This document shows, in pieces, positions 17,625 through 27,180 of a stretch of DNA of 64,000 bases. Both the position numbers and the translations under genes were made by a program. Below the pieces are notes generated by a model that ran no database searches, was not told where the DNA came from, and was given only the letters and a program-made list of their open reading frames with translations. Positions within the stretch are counted from its first letter, which is position 1; each line of letters starts with the position of its first letter. Source of the DNA: an uncultured Pseudomonadales bacterium (lineage in GTDB: Bacteria > Pseudomonadota > Gammaproteobacteria > Pseudomonadales > Azotimanducaceae); assembly GCA_958296405.1 (NCBI GenBank), contig OY282519.1, positions 248,001 to 312,000 on the forward strand. Reading direction: 5' to 3'.

Positions 17625-19159
17625 GCGCCGAGGCCTTGTCGCGCCAGATAGGCGTCCAGCGGCTCGGCATCCGTCGCCTCAACGCGCGCCTGCTCCGCCA
17701 AAGACTCCCGGCTCAAGCGTTCAAAGCGCTCATGCGTCGCCGCGGCGAACGGCTGCGCAAGGAAGTGGCGCTTGTGCAGGACGGACTGACGCATGGCGAA
17801 GTGGAAGAACGGCGTGCGCTCGGCCTGCATCGCCGCGAGGACGCGGGCCGACGGCGTGGCCGCCGGGTTGGCCACCTTTTCCTGTTGCGCGGCCACGGCG
17901 CGGGCCGCCGCATCACCGCCGCCGGCGGCGTCGATGAGGGCTGCCGTCGCTTCGCACTCAGCAAGGATTTCAGCCGCCCACTCCGTCTGCCGGCGCGGGC
18001 CGCCGGCGCCCTCTAGCCACAGTTCCGGCGACCGCCCGCGCTCGACCACGGCAAGCTGGTTGGCCAACATGCGCTCGGATTCCTCGGCGCTGTCGGGCGG
18101 GCTGTCGGCGAGCAGGCAGGAGAGCAGAAACACGTCCATGAAGCGCATCGCGTCGGCATCGATGCCCACCGGCGCGAACGGATCCAAATCCAAACAACGC
18201 ACTTCCACATATTCGACGCCGCGCGCGTTGAGCGCTTGGATGGGGCGCTCGCCGGGCCGAGCGCGCCGCTTGGGCCGGATGACGCCGTAAAACTCGTTCT
18301 CGATCTGCAAGAGCGCGGTGCCGAGCTGCAGATAGTTGCCGTCGCCATCCTTCAGGCCGATGGCCTCATACGGCGGATAGGGGCGCGTCAGCGCGTCGCG
18401 CAAGGTCGCGCCGTAGGCCTCGAGGCTGTTGTAGGAGACATGCAGGGAGGACTGCGCCGCGGATTGATAGCCCAGCGGCCCCATGCGCAGCGACGTGGCG
18501 TGGGGCAGGTACAGGGAGCCCTCATCGAAGGTCTCCAAAGTGTGGCGGCGGCGCCGAACGAATGACTTGCACACCGCCGGCGATGCGCCGAACAAGTACG
18601 CCAATAGCCACGCCCGGCGCCGGAAGTTACGGATGAGGGCGAAGTAGCCCCGCGTCGGCGCGGCGCCGTCAAAGGCATCTCCGCGCGCCGCCGCCACCGC
18701 TGGCCAAAGGCTCGGCGGCAGCGAAAAGTTGTAGTGGATGCCGGAGATGGTTTGCATCAGCCGCCCGTAGCGACGGCCGAGGCCAACGCGGTAGATCGTT
18801 TTCGTCCGGCCCACGTTGGAGGTGCCATAGCGGCCCACGGGAATGGCCGCGTCGTCCTCCAAGATGCAGGGCATGCTCGCCGCCCATAGCAGTTCGTCAC
18901 CTAGGTGCCCGTACACGCAGCGATGGATGTCGGTGAGCTCGGCGAGGCAGGCGCCGGCGCTGTCATGGACGCCGGTGATGAGTTCCGGCTGCGCCTCGCT
19001 GAAGTCTGTGGTGATGTGTGGATGGGTGAGCGGCGAGCCGAGGCCAACGGGATGCGGCGTGCCGGCCAGCGCGCCGCTTGGCGTCACCCGCAGGCTCTCC
19101 TTTTCGATGCCCCGGCGCAGCTCGCCGAGCTCACGGAGCCCCTTGAGAGGGCTATTCAT
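17621..19159 (-). CDS. gshA: glutamate-cysteine ligase, proteobacterial type
   Basis: A 512-residue enzyme joining glutamate and cysteine with ATP, the first step of glutathione synthesis. RGIEKESLRV, HITTDFSEAQPELIT, TISGIHYNFSLP and YVEVRCLDLDPFAPVG are signature segments of the E. coli-type GshA. The length fits the family. It heads a leftward pair with acpH. pckA lies upstream with only a short gap but has its own leader, so gshA may also be reached by read-through. Confidence 0.95.
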   Translation of the reverse strand: MNSPLKGLRELGELRRGIEKESLRVTPSGALAGTPHPVGLGSPLTHPHITTDFSEAQPELITGVHDSAGACLAELTDIHRCVYGHLGDELLWAASMPCILEDDAAIPVGRYGTSNVGRTKTIYRVGLGRRYGRLMQTISGIHYNFSLPPSLWPAVAAARGDAFDGAAPTRGYFALIRNFRRRAWLLAYLFGASPAVCKSFVRRRRHTLETFDEGSLYLPHATSLRMGPLGYQSAAQSSLHVSYNSLEAYGATLRDALTRPYPPYEAIGLKDGDGNYLQLGTALLQIENEFYGVIRPKRRARPGERPIQALNARGVEYVEVRCLDLDPFAPVGIDADAMRFMDVFLLSCLLADSPPDSAEESERMLANQLAVVERGRSPELWLEGAGGPRRQTEWAAEILAECEATAALIDAAGGGDAAARAVAAQQEKVANPAATPSARVLAAMQAERTPFFHFAMRQSVLHKRHFLAQPFAAATHERFERLSRESLAEQARVEATDAEPLDAYLARQGLGA

Positions 19160-19181
19160 CGCCGGTTGAACTGACCGGCCG

Positions 19182-20741
19182 CTAGCTCGCGCGCGGCCCC
19201 GCCTGGACGATTGCGGCGTCCACCTTGAAGTGCGCGAAGTTGGCGATGAACTTGTCGATCAAGCCCTGCGCTGCGGCGTCGTAGGCGGCCGCATCCTGCC
19301 ACGCTTCGCGGGGGTTCAGCACCGCCGCATCCACCCCCGGCACTTCTTGCGGCACGTCCAAGTTGAGGCCGTCGAGGTGGGTGGTGGGCACTGCGGCCAA
19401 CGCGCCGGACTGAATGGCGGCGATGATGGCGCGGGTGGTGGGGATGCTGAAGCGCTTGCCGACGCCATACCCACCGCCGCTCCAGCCGGTGTTGACGAGA
19501 TAGACGCGGGCGCCGAAGGCATCGATGCGCTTCATCAGCAAGTCTGCATAGACGTTTGCCGGGCGGGGGAAGAACACCGCGCCGAAACAGGCCGAGAAGG
19601 TTGCCGCATACGGCTCTGCAGCATCCACGACGGTGGACCCCACTTGCGCCGTGTAGCCAGAGAGGAAGTGGTAGGCCGCCGCCTCCTTAGACAGGATGGA
19701 GACTGGCGGCAGCACGCCGCTCACATCGCAAGTGAGAAAGACGATGGAGCGCGGTTCGCCGCCGCGGTTCGCAGCCGCCCTGGCGGCGATGTGGTCGCGC
19801 GGGTAACAGGCGCGGGTGTTTTCGGTGAGGGTGGCATCCGCATAGTCCGGCTCGCGGGTGTTGCCGTCGATGACGACATTCTCGATGATGGCGCCAAAGG
19901 AGATGGCGTCGTAGATCACCGGTTCCGATTCACGCGAGAGGTTGATGCACTTGGCGTAGCAGCCGCCCTCCAGATTGAACACCGCGCCCGGTGCCCAACC
20001 GTGCTCGTCGTCGCCGATCAATAGCCGCCCAGGGTCTGCGGAAAGGGTGGTCTTGCCCGTTCCCGAAAGGCCGAAGAACAGCGTCACGTCCCCCTCCGCG
20101 CCGATGTTGGCGGAGCAGTGCATGGGCAGCACGTCCCGCGCCGGCAGCAGGAAGTTCTGCACCGCGAAAAGCGATTTCTTCATTTCGCCCGCGTAGCGCA
20201 TGCCGGCGATGAGCACCCGCCGCTTGGCGAAGTTGATCATCACCGTGCCATCGCTGCGGGTGCCGTCCCGCGTCGGGTCGCAGACGAAATCTGGCGCGTT
20301 CAACACCTCCCACACCGGCTTGCGCCCCGGGTTGTAGGCATCTGGCACGATGAACAGCGCGCGTCCGAACAGGGCATGCCACGCATGCTCCGTATGCACC
20401 TCGATGGGCAGGTAGTGCTCGGCATCGGCGCCGACGTGCAGATGCGACACGAAGGTCTCGGTGTTGTCCAAGTGCTGCTGCACCCGCACCCAAAGCGCAT
20501 CGAAGACGCTTGGCCGGATAGGCTGATTCACCGCCCCCCAGTCGATGTGGACCGATGAGCCCGGCTCTTCGACGATGAAGCGATCCTTCGGCGAGCGGCC
20601 CGTGCGCTGGCCCGTCTCCACCACGAGGGCGCCGGTGGAGGACAAGCGCCCCTCGCCGCGCTGCACCGCCAATTCGGCCAGCGTTGCCGGGCTTAAGTTG
20701 TGAAAGGTCGCCTTCGAATGGGCGTCTAGGTCGAGCGCCAT
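19182..20741 (-). CDS. pckA: phosphoenolpyruvate carboxykinase (ATP)
   Basis: A 519-residue gluconeogenic enzyme making phosphoenolpyruvate and CO2 from oxaloacetate and ATP. Present are [18 protein letters not shown], the kinase-1a P-loop [14 protein letters not shown] at about residues 223-236, the metal-binding [19 protein letters not shown], and the adenine region [14 protein letters not shown]. The start at MALDLDAH (20741) fits the family and has GGAGG upstream; the frame continues to 20882. An active PEPCK supports growth on organic acids, in line with the catabolic genes at the left of the window. Confidence 0.95.
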   Translation of the reverse strand: MALDLDAHSKATFHNLSPATLAELAVQRGEGRLSSTGALVVETGQRTGRSPKDRFIVEEPGSSVHIDWGAVNQPIRPSVFDALWVRVQQHLDNTETFVSHLHVGADAEHYLPIEVHTEHAWHALFGRALFIVPDAYNPGRKPVWEVLNAPDFVCDPTRDGTRSDGTVMINFAKRRVLIAGMRYAGEMKKSLFAVQNFLLPARDVLPMHCSANIGAEGDVTLFFGLSGTGKTTLSADPGRLLIGDDEHGWAPGAVFNLEGGCYAKCINLSRESEPVIYDAISFGAIIENVVIDGNTREPDYADATLTENTRACYPRDHIAARAAANRGGEPRSIVFLTCDVSGVLPPVSILSKEAAAYHFLSGYTAQVGSTVVDAAEPYAATFSACFGAVFFPRPANVYADLLMKRIDAFGARVYLVNTGWSGGGYGVGKRFSIPTTRAIIAAIQSGALAAVPTTHLDGLNLDVPQEVPGVDAAVLNPREAWQDAAAYDAAAQGLIDKFIANFAHFKVDAAIVQAGPRAS

Positions 20742-20906
20742 GCTGCAAGGGGCCTCCAAAAGGGTCGGCGGATGATACACGAAGCGAGCGCCGGCTCGGC
20801 GGTTCGCCGCGCCGGCAGACATCGGCAGGACGCCTTGGGCCGCAGTGCGGGCGGCTGGTTGGAACGGGTTGGCCACCGCCACGCAGACACGCGGCCCGGC
20901 GTCCGG

Positions 20907-21293
20907 TCACGCCCTGCCGTCGCCTTTCCACTCCTGCAGTTGCCGCCGCGCTTTTTTGGTCGGCCGGCTGTCGCGCAGAGCGATGCCCGAACGCGCCGCG
21001 CGCCGGGCTGCCGAAGCCGCCTCGCGACGCGCGACGGAAGCCGGCGTCTCCGTGTAGAGGAGCGCCGCGGCAGCCGCGTCGCCGCGGCGTTCCGACAGCG
21101 CCGTCACTTCGATGGCGAACTCTTGGTAGCCACGCCGGATGGTGAGCGCATCGCCTTGGCGCACATCCTTGGCGGCGCGCACGCGATCACCCGCCACGCG
21201 CACCTGCCCAGACTGGACGGCCGCCTTGGCCTGCGAGCGGCTCTTGAAGAAGCGAGCGGCCCACAGCCACTTGTCGAGACGCACGCCGTCCAT
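20907..21293 (-). CDS. hslR: Hsp15-like S4 RNA-binding protein
   Basis: A 128-residue heat-shock-type protein that binds stalled 50S ribosomal subunits. The S4 domain covers residues 3-60 (VRLDKWLWAARFFKSRSQA, GDRVRAAKDVRQGD), followed by a basic tail ending in RPTKKARRQLQEWKG as in E. coli HslR. Its ATG shares one base with the upstream yrfG stop (TGATG), so the pair is coupled. The yrfG-hslR order near pckA is as in E. coli; hslO is missing here. Confidence 0.92.
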   Translation of the reverse strand: MDGVRLDKWLWAARFFKSRSQAKAAVQSGQVRVAGDRVRAAKDVRQGDALTIRRGYQEFAIEVTALSERRGDAAAAALLYTETPASVARREAASAARRAARSGIALRDSRPTKKARRQLQEWKGDGRA

Positions 21294-21946
21294 CAGCGCG
21301 GCATGATCTCCGCAAAGTGGTTGAACGCGGGGAACGGCAGCCCGCCGCGTGGTGGACGGCCCGAATCCGGCTGGGTCACGCACAGCAGATGGCGGATGCC
21401 GCTCGCCGCGGCGGTGCGCAACACGGCGACGTTGTCGTCGATGAGGAGCGTCCGCTCGGGTTGGTATGCCTCGCGCTTGGCGAACGCTGGCCAGAACGCG
21501 ACATCCTCCTTCGGACAGCCGAAGTCGTGCGCGGAGAACTCCGCATCCAAGCGCGCGGTCAAGCGCAACTGATGATCCTTCACCGCAAGGCTCTTGGGAT
21601 GCGCATTGGTCACGAGGACGGCGCGCCGGCCGGACGCGCGCACGGCGTCGATGAACGCCTCGGCGCCGCCGCGATACGCCACCAAGCCGACAAGTTCCTC
21701 ATGCAGCGCGGCAATGTCCAAGCCGGTATAGGCGGACCAGTACTCGATGCAGTAGAAATCCAAGGTTGGCGGGGTGTCTCGCATGTGCGCGTAGAGACGC
21801 TCCCGCGCCGCGTCCAAATCGATGCCGTGGGCCGCGGCGACGCGGGCCGGCAAGCGCTGGTTCCACAACACGTTGTCGAAGCGCAGGTCGATCAAGGTGC
21901 CGTCCATGTCGAGCAGCACGGTGTCGATGTCGGGCCACGCGAGCAT
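21293..21946 (-). CDS. yrfG: HAD-family GMP/IMP nucleotidase, YrfG-like
   Basis: A 217-residue HAD phosphatase. The nucleophile motif is DMDGTLIDL, motif II is VTNAHPKS, and motif III/IV is LLIDDNVAVLRTA. The long cap segment with RDTPPTLDFYCIEYWS is typical of the YrfG group, which removes phosphate from purine mononucleotides in E. coli. It leads a two-gene unit with hslR. It is divergent from nudE, and the starts are only 19 bases apart. Confidence 0.88.
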   Translation of the reverse strand: MLAWPDIDTVLLDMDGTLIDLRFDNVLWNQRLPARVAAAHGIDLDAARERLYAHMRDTPPTLDFYCIEYWSAYTGLDIAALHEELVGLVAYRGGAEAFIDAVRASGRRAVLVTNAHPKSLAVKDHQLRLTARLDAEFSAHDFGCPKEDVAFWPAFAKREAYQPERTLLIDDNVAVLRTAAASGIRHLLCVTQPDSGRPPRGGLPFPAFNHFAEIMPR

Positions 21947-21953
21947 CGCCGCC

Positions 21954-21959
21954 TATAAT
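21954..21959 (+). promoter_or_regulatory. TATAAT -10 element directly before nudE
   Basis: A perfect TATAAT sits seven bases ahead of the nudE ATG at 21966. If used, transcription would start at or next to the start codon, giving a leaderless mRNA. No good -35 hexamer is present at 16-18 bases, and no Shine-Dalgarno fits in the gap. Confidence 0.45.
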
Positions 21960-21965
21960 AGCCAG

Positions 21966-22520
21966 ATGCCCCTGCCCCAGATACTCAAGGCGACGCGCAT
22001 CGCCGAGAGCCGCTTCTTCCATGTCGAAGCGTTGGAGTTGCGCTTTGCGAACGGCGTGCGCCGCACCTACGAACGGTTGCCGCCGCGCGGCCGCCAAGCG
22101 GTCATCGTCGTCGGCGTGACCGCGCGCCAGGAAGTGGTGCTGGTGCGCGAGTACTTGGCGGGCCTGCACAAGTATGAGCTCGGCCTGCCGAAGGGCACCG
22201 TGGATGGCCCCGACGAGACGTTCGCCGAAGCCGCCAACCGCGAGCTCAAGGAGGAAGCCGGGTTTGGCGCTGAACGCATCGACTACCTGCGTGAACTCAG
22301 CGTCGCGCCCTCGCACATGGGCTTCACCGTGCATGCGCTGCTCGCCCGCGGGCTGTACCCAGAGCGGCTGCCCGGCGACGAGCCGGAACCCCCGGAGGTG
22401 CGCACTTGGCCCCTCGCCGACATCGACGATCTGTTCCTCTCCGGCGAGATCAGCGAAGCGCGGTCCTTGGCCGCCATCCGCATCGCGCAAATCCATCTGG
22501 CGCGCGAGCGGAGCGCCTGA
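21966..22520 (+). CDS. nudE: ADP compounds hydrolase NudE
   Basis: A 184-residue Nudix hydrolase cleaving ADP-ribose, NADH and diadenosine polyphosphates. The Nudix box runs from GLPKGTVDGPDETFAEAANR through ELKEEAGFG, with the REx2EE metal site intact. AVIVVGVTARQEVVLVREYL and APSHMGFTVHALLA are typical of NudE. Its stop overlaps the cysQ start (TGATG). The nudE-cysQ arrangement is a conserved gammaproteobacterial pair and fits a nucleotide clean-up role. Confidence 0.92.
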   Translation: MPLPQILKATRIAESRFFHVEALELRFANGVRRTYERLPPRGRQAVIVVGVTARQEVVLVREYLAGLHKYELGLPKGTVDGPDETFAEAANRELKEEAGFGAERIDYLRELSVAPSHMGFTVHALLARGLYPERLPGDEPEPPEVRTWPLADIDDLFLSGEISEARSLAAIRIAQIHLARERSA

Positions 22521-23350
22521 TGGGCGGTGTGCCGCAGGCGCTGCAGGAAGGCCTGATCGCGGCTGTGCAGGACGCCGGAGAGGCGATCCTCGCCATCTAC
22601 GAGACAGATTTCTCGGTGACGGCGAAGGCGGACCAATCTCCGGTCACCGAAGCGGATTTGCGCGCCCATGCCATCATCGTGGAACGCCTCAAGGCACTCA
22701 GCCCAGACATTCCAATCGTGTCGGAAGAGTCTGCGCCGCCGCCCTTTTCGACGCGCCGCGGCTGGCCGCGCCACTGGCTCGTCGATCCGTTGGACGGCAC
22801 CCGGGAGTTCGTCGGACGCAACGGCGACTTCACCGTGAACATCGCGCTCATCGAGGCCGGCCGGCCGGTGTTCGGCATCGTCGGCGCGCCGACCAAGCGG
22901 GAGACATTCGTCGGCGACGTGGCGAGTGGCGCCGCGCACAAAGTGTCCGCCGCGGGCCGCCGCGCCATTCGCACCCGGCCGTTCTCCCGCGACACGCTCA
23001 CCGTGGTGGCGAGCCGCAGCCACGGCGGCGCGCGCCAAGCGCGCTTTCTCGATGCCTTGGCGCAGAACGCCGGCCGCGTCAAACAACGGGCTGTGGGCAG
23101 CTCGCTCAAGTTCTGCATCCTCGCCGAGGGCGAGGCGGACTTCTACCCGCGCTTAGGCCCCACCTCAGAGTGGGACATCGCCGCCGCCGAAGCGGTGCTC
23201 ATCGCAGCCGGCGGCGCGGTGTGGGACTTGGACGGCGCGCCACTGCGCTACAACGCCGAGGAATCGCTGTTGAACCCGAATTTCTTCGCCGTGGGCGACC
23301 GCGACTTCGCTTGGGATGCGTTCCGCCACGCGCTCGTGAACAGTGTTTAG
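22520..23350 (+). CDS. cysQ: 3'(2'),5'-bisphosphate nucleotidase
   Basis: A 276-residue inositol-monophosphatase-fold enzyme removing the 3' phosphate from PAP, a by-product of sulfate assimilation and sulfotransfer. Metal sites are visible: ITAKAD-like AKADQSPVTEAD, IVSEES, and WLVDPLDGTREFVGRNGDF; the C-terminal SEWDIAAAEAVLIAAGG completes the site. Coupled to nudE. PAP removal would also serve the sulfotransferase at the far right of this window, though no direct link is shown. Confidence 0.94.
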   Translation: MGGVPQALQEGLIAAVQDAGEAILAIYETDFSVTAKADQSPVTEADLRAHAIIVERLKALSPDIPIVSEESAPPPFSTRRGWPRHWLVDPLDGTREFVGRNGDFTVNIALIEAGRPVFGIVGAPTKRETFVGDVASGAAHKVSAAGRRAIRTRPFSRDTLTVVASRSHGGARQARFLDALAQNAGRVKQRAVGSSLKFCILAEGEADFYPRLGPTSEWDIAAAEAVLIAAGGAVWDLDGAPLRYNAEESLLNPNFFAVGDRDFAWDAFRHALVNSV

Positions 23351-23751
23351 GAAGGGTTCGCGCAAAGCGTCTAGGGGCTGGAACGAACTCAATGCACGGG
23401 GCTTAGGAACGAAGCAGAAGGCGTGGTCTCACTGGCCGGCTGCATGAGTGCTTTCGCCCTGCCGAGCTTAGCAACACTGTTCGTAACTACAGGCGGCCAG
23501 TGAGGGCTTCAATATACCCAAGCCCATTTCGGAAAAGTAGGCCGACGCCGCCAGACGCCGCGAAGAATCGATAATTTCTCTGTAATATCAAACGATTAAA
23601 CCGAAACAATCCATACTATCTTCACTTTCTCCACTCTTTTCCACTTCCAAGCGCCGCCTCTGAAACGAATCTGCAACGCCCTGCGCACGTCGCCGCAACA
23701 TCTCGCCGGAACGAAGCCGCCGATTGCGCCGCCCGCACCCCGGCGAACGCC
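23351..23751. other. 400-bp intergenic region with inverted repeat and AT-rich tract
   Basis: This gap lies between the convergent ends of cysQ and pmbA. It contains an 11-bp perfect inverted repeat (23428-23438 and 23494-23504) around a 55-base interior, and an unusually AT-rich stretch at about 23560-23660. No open frame here has coding character. On the minus strand, TTGTTT and TATTAC are 16 bases apart inside the AT-rich part, which could start a transcript through the inverted repeat. A small RNA is possible but not shown. Confidence 0.4.
23428..23504. repeat. inverted repeat, 11-bp arms
   Basis: CTCACTGGCCG and its exact complement are separated by 55 bases. The interior can form further short pairings. 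It has no U-tract and is not placed directly at either gene's end, so it is not a simple terminator. Confidence 0.6.
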
Positions 23752-25098
23752 TCAAGTTGCCACCGTCATCTCGCGAATGAGCATCGAGCCGGCATGCACA
23801 TTGCCGCGCCGATCCACGTCATCGCCGACGCCCACCACGCCCAACAGCATGTCGTTCAGGTTAGAGGCGATGGTGATCTCGCTGACAGGAAACGCCGGCG
23901 CGCCGCCCTCGACCCAAATGCCGGCGGCGCCGCGGGAGTAGTCCCCCGTGACGAGGTTCACCCCTTGGCCCATCAACTCGGTGACGATGAGCCCAGTATC
24001 CATCTCCTCCATCAGCGCTTGCACCGGCGATTTGTCACATTCCACCACGAGATTGAAGACGCCGCCGGCATTGCCGGTGGTGGCGAGCCCGAGCCGGCGC
24101 GCCGAATACGAGCTCAGCACATAGCTCTCGAGGCGGCCGCGCTCCACGAACGCCTTGGCCGTGGTGGCGACGCCTTCGCCATCAAAGCCGGCGCTGCCCA
24201 ACGCCTTCGGCAGGTGCGGATGCTCCGCCAGCGTGATGAACGGCGCCGTCACGTTGCGGCCCAAGGCATCCAACAGGTAGGACGCGCGCCGGTACTGCGC
24301 ACCGCCGCTGATGGCGCCGAGCACGTGGCCCACCAGCCCCGCCGCCATGCGCGGATTGAACAGCACTGGCCAGCTGCCCGTTTTGATGGGGCGTTTGCCG
24401 AGTCGCTGCACGGCGCGGCGCGCGGCTTCCTCGCCCACTCTGGCATGGTCATCGAGTTCGGTTGGGTCGCGCGCCACGGTGTACCAGTCATCGCGCTCCA
24501 TGCCAGCGCTGTCTTCAGCGATGACAGAGCAACTCGCGCCGTGGCGCGTGGCGCTCACCGCGCCCACAAAACCCAAGCTGTTGGCATAAACTTGGCAACT
24601 GTTCTGCGTGGAGGTGCGCACGCCTTCGGAGTTGACGATGCGCGCATCAAAGCCGAGCGCCGCTGCCTCCATGCCAAGGGCCAATTCCCGCAGCGCGTCC
24701 GCATCCACATCCCAGGGGTGGTGCAGATCCAACGGCGGCCAAGCCGCAGCCAACCGATCCGCATCTGCAAGGCCATTGCAGGGGTCTTCTTGGGTGTGCC
24801 GGGCGATGTCCATGGCCGCGCCCACCGTGGCGCGAATCGCCTCGCCGCTCGCTTCGGAAGTGCTCGCCGAGCCTTTGCGGGCACCGTCGTAAACGGTGAC
24901 GGCGAAGCCAACGTCGCGGTTGAACTCAATGGTCTCCAAGGCTTGTTGACGCACCCCCACAGAGAGCCCTTCGTCCTCTGTGATGGACGTTTCCGCGGCG
25001 CTGGCGCCGGCCTTGCGGGCTTCCCGCAGGATGTCTCCCGCGATGTCCGCAAGGGCGGCTTCCCGCTCCGCCAAGCCCTTGGCGCTTACCTTCCCCAT
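23752..25098 (-). CDS. pmbA: metalloprotease-related PmbA/TldE
   Basis: A 448-residue partner of TldD. TldD/TldE form a heterodimeric zinc protease that matures microcin B17 and degrades CcdA in E. coli. This subunit lacks the HExxH site, as expected for TldE. Family segments include SVGVRQQALETIEFNRDVGF, SYSARRLGLATTGNAGGV, GVNLVTGDYSRGAAG and EITIASNLNDMLLGV. It is divergent from yjgA/darP with 20 bases between starts, as in E. coli. tldD lies 600 bases away on the same strand. Confidence 0.95.
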   Translation of the reverse strand: MGKVSAKGLAEREAALADIAGDILREARKAGASAAETSITEDEGLSVGVRQQALETIEFNRDVGFAVTVYDGARKGSASTSEASGEAIRATVGAAMDIARHTQEDPCNGLADADRLAAAWPPLDLHHPWDVDADALRELALGMEAAALGFDARIVNSEGVRTSTQNSCQVYANSLGFVGAVSATRHGASCSVIAEDSAGMERDDWYTVARDPTELDDHARVGEEAARRAVQRLGKRPIKTGSWPVLFNPRMAAGLVGHVLGAISGGAQYRRASYLLDALGRNVTAPFITLAEHPHLPKALGSAGFDGEGVATTAKAFVERGRLESYVLSSYSARRLGLATTGNAGGVFNLVVECDKSPVQALMEEMDTGLIVTELMGQGVNLVTGDYSRGAAGIWVEGGAPAFPVSEITIASNLNDMLLGVVGVGDDVDRRGNVHAGSMLIREMTVAT

Positions 25099-25118
25099 GC
25101 GCGGGTAGCATAGCCGAC

Positions 25119-25619
25119 GTGGGCGCCGAACCGGGGCCAGCGCGGCGCAGCAAGTCCGCCGCCAAGCGCGAGGCGTTGGCGGCGCAGCAACTCGGCGCCG
25201 CGCTGGCCAAGCTCGAACCGCGCCGCCGCGCCGACATCCCCATGAGCGCGACGTTGCAAGCGGCCCTCGATGCCTACCGGCGCTGTGCGGGCCGCGAAGC
25301 CAAGCGGCGGCAGATGCAGTTCATTGGCCGCGTGATGCGCGACGAAGACTGTGAGGCCATCGCCGCCGGCCTCGCCCGCGTCACCGGCCTGACGCCGGCG
25401 GAACAAGGGCTGAATCGCAACCTCTCGGCGTGGCGCGAGCGCTTGCTCGCCGATCCGGCAGCGCTGGGGGACTACCTCGCCAGCCACCCGAGCGCAGACG
25501 CGCAACGGCTGCGGCAACTCTTGCGACAAGCCGCGCGAGCCACCCACCCCGACACCCAAGCGCGCTTGGCCACGCGCCTGTTCCGGCTGCTGCGGGAGGG
25601 CGCAGCATTGCGGGAATAG
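25119..25619 (+). CDS. darP: YjgA/DarP-type ribosome assembly factor (DUF615)
   Basis: A 166-residue highly basic helical protein that in E. coli binds late 50S assembly intermediates. KSAAKREALAAQQLGAALAK, REAKRRQMQFIGRVMRDED and the C-terminal HPSADAQRLRQLLRQA with RLFRLLRE are DUF615 hallmarks. It starts with GTG at 25119. The divergent layout with pmbA is conserved. Confidence 0.92.
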   Translation: MGAEPGPARRSKSAAKREALAAQQLGAALAKLEPRRRADIPMSATLQAALDAYRRCAGREAKRRQMQFIGRVMRDEDCEAIAAGLARVTGLTPAEQGLNRNLSAWRERLLADPAALGDYLASHPSADAQRLRQLLRQAARATHPDTQARLATRLFRLLREGAALRE

Positions 25620-25630
25620 TTCACTTTGCA

Positions 25631-25654
25631 GGGGGGTGCCGCGGCACCGCCCCC
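25631..25654. terminator. hairpin between convergent darP and tldD
   Basis: The palindrome GGTGCCGCGGCACC is extended by G-rich and C-rich flanks (GGGG/CCCC with one bulged base) and followed by TTT. It lies 11 bases after the darP stop and should terminate from the left, and perhaps in both directions. Confidence 0.6.
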
Positions 25655-25725
25655 TTTGGTCCGGAGCACGCAACGCGCGGCTGCGGGAAGGCGGTCAACC
25701 CTCGGAGCGCCGGCCGCAACCAGCG

Positions 25726-27180
25726 TCAAGCACTCGTGCCGCCCACCGTGATGCTGTCCACCTTCAACGTCGGCTGCCCGACGCCAACCACCACCGTCTG
25801 CCCGTCTTTGCCGCAGTTGCCAACGCCGGCATCCAATTGCAGATCGTTGCCGACCATCGACACCCGCGTCATCGCCTCGGGGCCGCTGCCGATCAACGTG
25901 GCGCCGCGAATCGGGGCGGTGAGCTTGCCGTGCTCGATGCGGTACGCCTCGGTGGCCGAGAACACGAAGCGTCCGGAGGTGATGTCCACTTGGCCGCCGC
26001 CAAAATTGACCGCATAGACGCCCTTGGCAACGCTGGCGATGATCTCTTCCGGGTGCGCCTCCCCCGCTTCGAGAAACGTGTTGGTCATGCGCGGCATGGG
26101 CAGGTGGGAATAGGACTGGCGCCGCCCGTTGCCCGTCGGCGTCGCGTTCATCAGGCGGGCGTTGAGCTTGTCTTGCATGTAGCCCTTCAAGATGCCGCGC
26201 TCGATGAGCACGGTGCGCTGGCCGGGCGTGCCTTCGTCATCGAGGGTGAGGGAGCCGCGCCGGTTCGGCAAGGTGGCGTCGTCGATGACGGTACACGCCT
26301 CCGAGGCGACGCGCTCGCCGATGCGCCCAGAGAACGCCGAAGTGCCCTTGCGGTTGAAATCGCCTTCCAAGCCGTGGCCCACCGCTTCGTGCAGCAACAC
26401 GCCCGGCCAACCCGGCCCCAACACCACCGGCATGGAGCCGGCGGGCGCATCCACCGCGTCGAGGTTGGCAAGCGCTTGGCGCACCGCTTCGCGGGCAAAC
26501 TCTTCGGCGCGCCCGGCGGCGTCCGCGCCCAAGATCCAACCCAAGTCGTGACGCCCGCCGCCGCCGTCGAAGCCGCGTTCCCGGCGGCCGTCGCGTTCGA
26601 CGATGACGGACACGTCAAAGCGGCACAGCGGGCGTTCGTCCGCCGCCAAGGTGCCGTCGCTGGCGGCCACCAAATTCGTCTCGCAACTGGCGCCAATGCG
26701 GGCAGTCACCTCCTTGACGCGCGGATCCAAGCCGCGCGCGAACGCGTCGATGCGCGACAGCAGCGCAACCTTCTGCGCCGCCGTCGATGACCCGATGGGA
26801 TCTTCGCCGCGATAGCGCCGCTCCGGTTCCGCGCGCCGCCATGCCTGCACCGCGCCGTCGCCGCCGGCACGGGCGATGCTGCGGGCGGCGTCCACCGCCT
26901 GCGTCAACGCCGGCAAGGTGATGTCGTCCGCGTACGCGAAGCCGGTCTTCTCGCCGCTCACCGCACGCACGCCGACGCCGCGATCCAAGCTGTGATAGCC
27001 ATCCTTGACGATGCTGTCCTCCAGCGTCCATGCCTCGGAGCGTTGGCGCTGGAAGAAAAGTTCGCCGAAGTCGATGCGATGGCTGGTCAAGCGGCCCAAG
27101 AGACGCTGCACATCCGCCTCGGCAATCCCGCCGCTCTCCCACAGCGCCCGCTCGGCTGACTGCATCAATTCGCTCATCAT
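25726..27180 (-). CDS. tldD: metalloprotease TldD
   Basis: A 484-residue catalytic subunit of the TldD/TldE protease. The zinc-site helix is [19 protein letters not shown], with the HExxxH arrangement of this family; [39 protein letters not shown] and [18 protein letters not shown] also fit. Two ATGs are adjacent (27180 and 27177); the first overlaps the yhdP stop by ATGA. Coupling of yhdP and tldD is conserved in gammaproteobacteria. Confidence 0.95.
   Translation of the reverse strand: MMSELMQSAERALWESGGIAEADVQRLLGRLTSHRIDFGELFFQRQRSEAWTLEDSIVKDGYHSLDRGVGVRAVSGEKTGFAYADDITLPALTQAVDAARSIARAGGDGAVQAWRRAEPERRYRGEDPIGSSTAAQKVALLSRIDAFARGLDPRVKEVTARIGASCETNLVAASDGTLAADERPLCRFDVSVIVERDGRRERGFDGGGGRHDLGWILGADAAGRAEEFAREAVRQALANLDAVDAPAGSMPVVLGPGWPGVLLHEAVGHGLEGDFNRKGTSAFSGRIGERVASEACTVIDDATLPNRRGSLTLDDEGTPGQRTVLIERGILKGYMQDKLNARLMNATPTGNGRRQSYSHLPMPRMTNTFLEAGEAHPEEIIASVAKGVYAVNFGGGQVDITSGRFVFSATEAYRIEHGKLTAPIRGATLIGSGPEAMTRVSMVGNDLQLDAGVGNCGKDGQTVVVGVGQPTLKVDSITVGGTSA

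Noticed and set aside
23428-23504. Integron attC site
   Set aside because: The arms do not carry the GTTRRRY/RYYYAAC core sites and there is no integrase or cassette array nearby.
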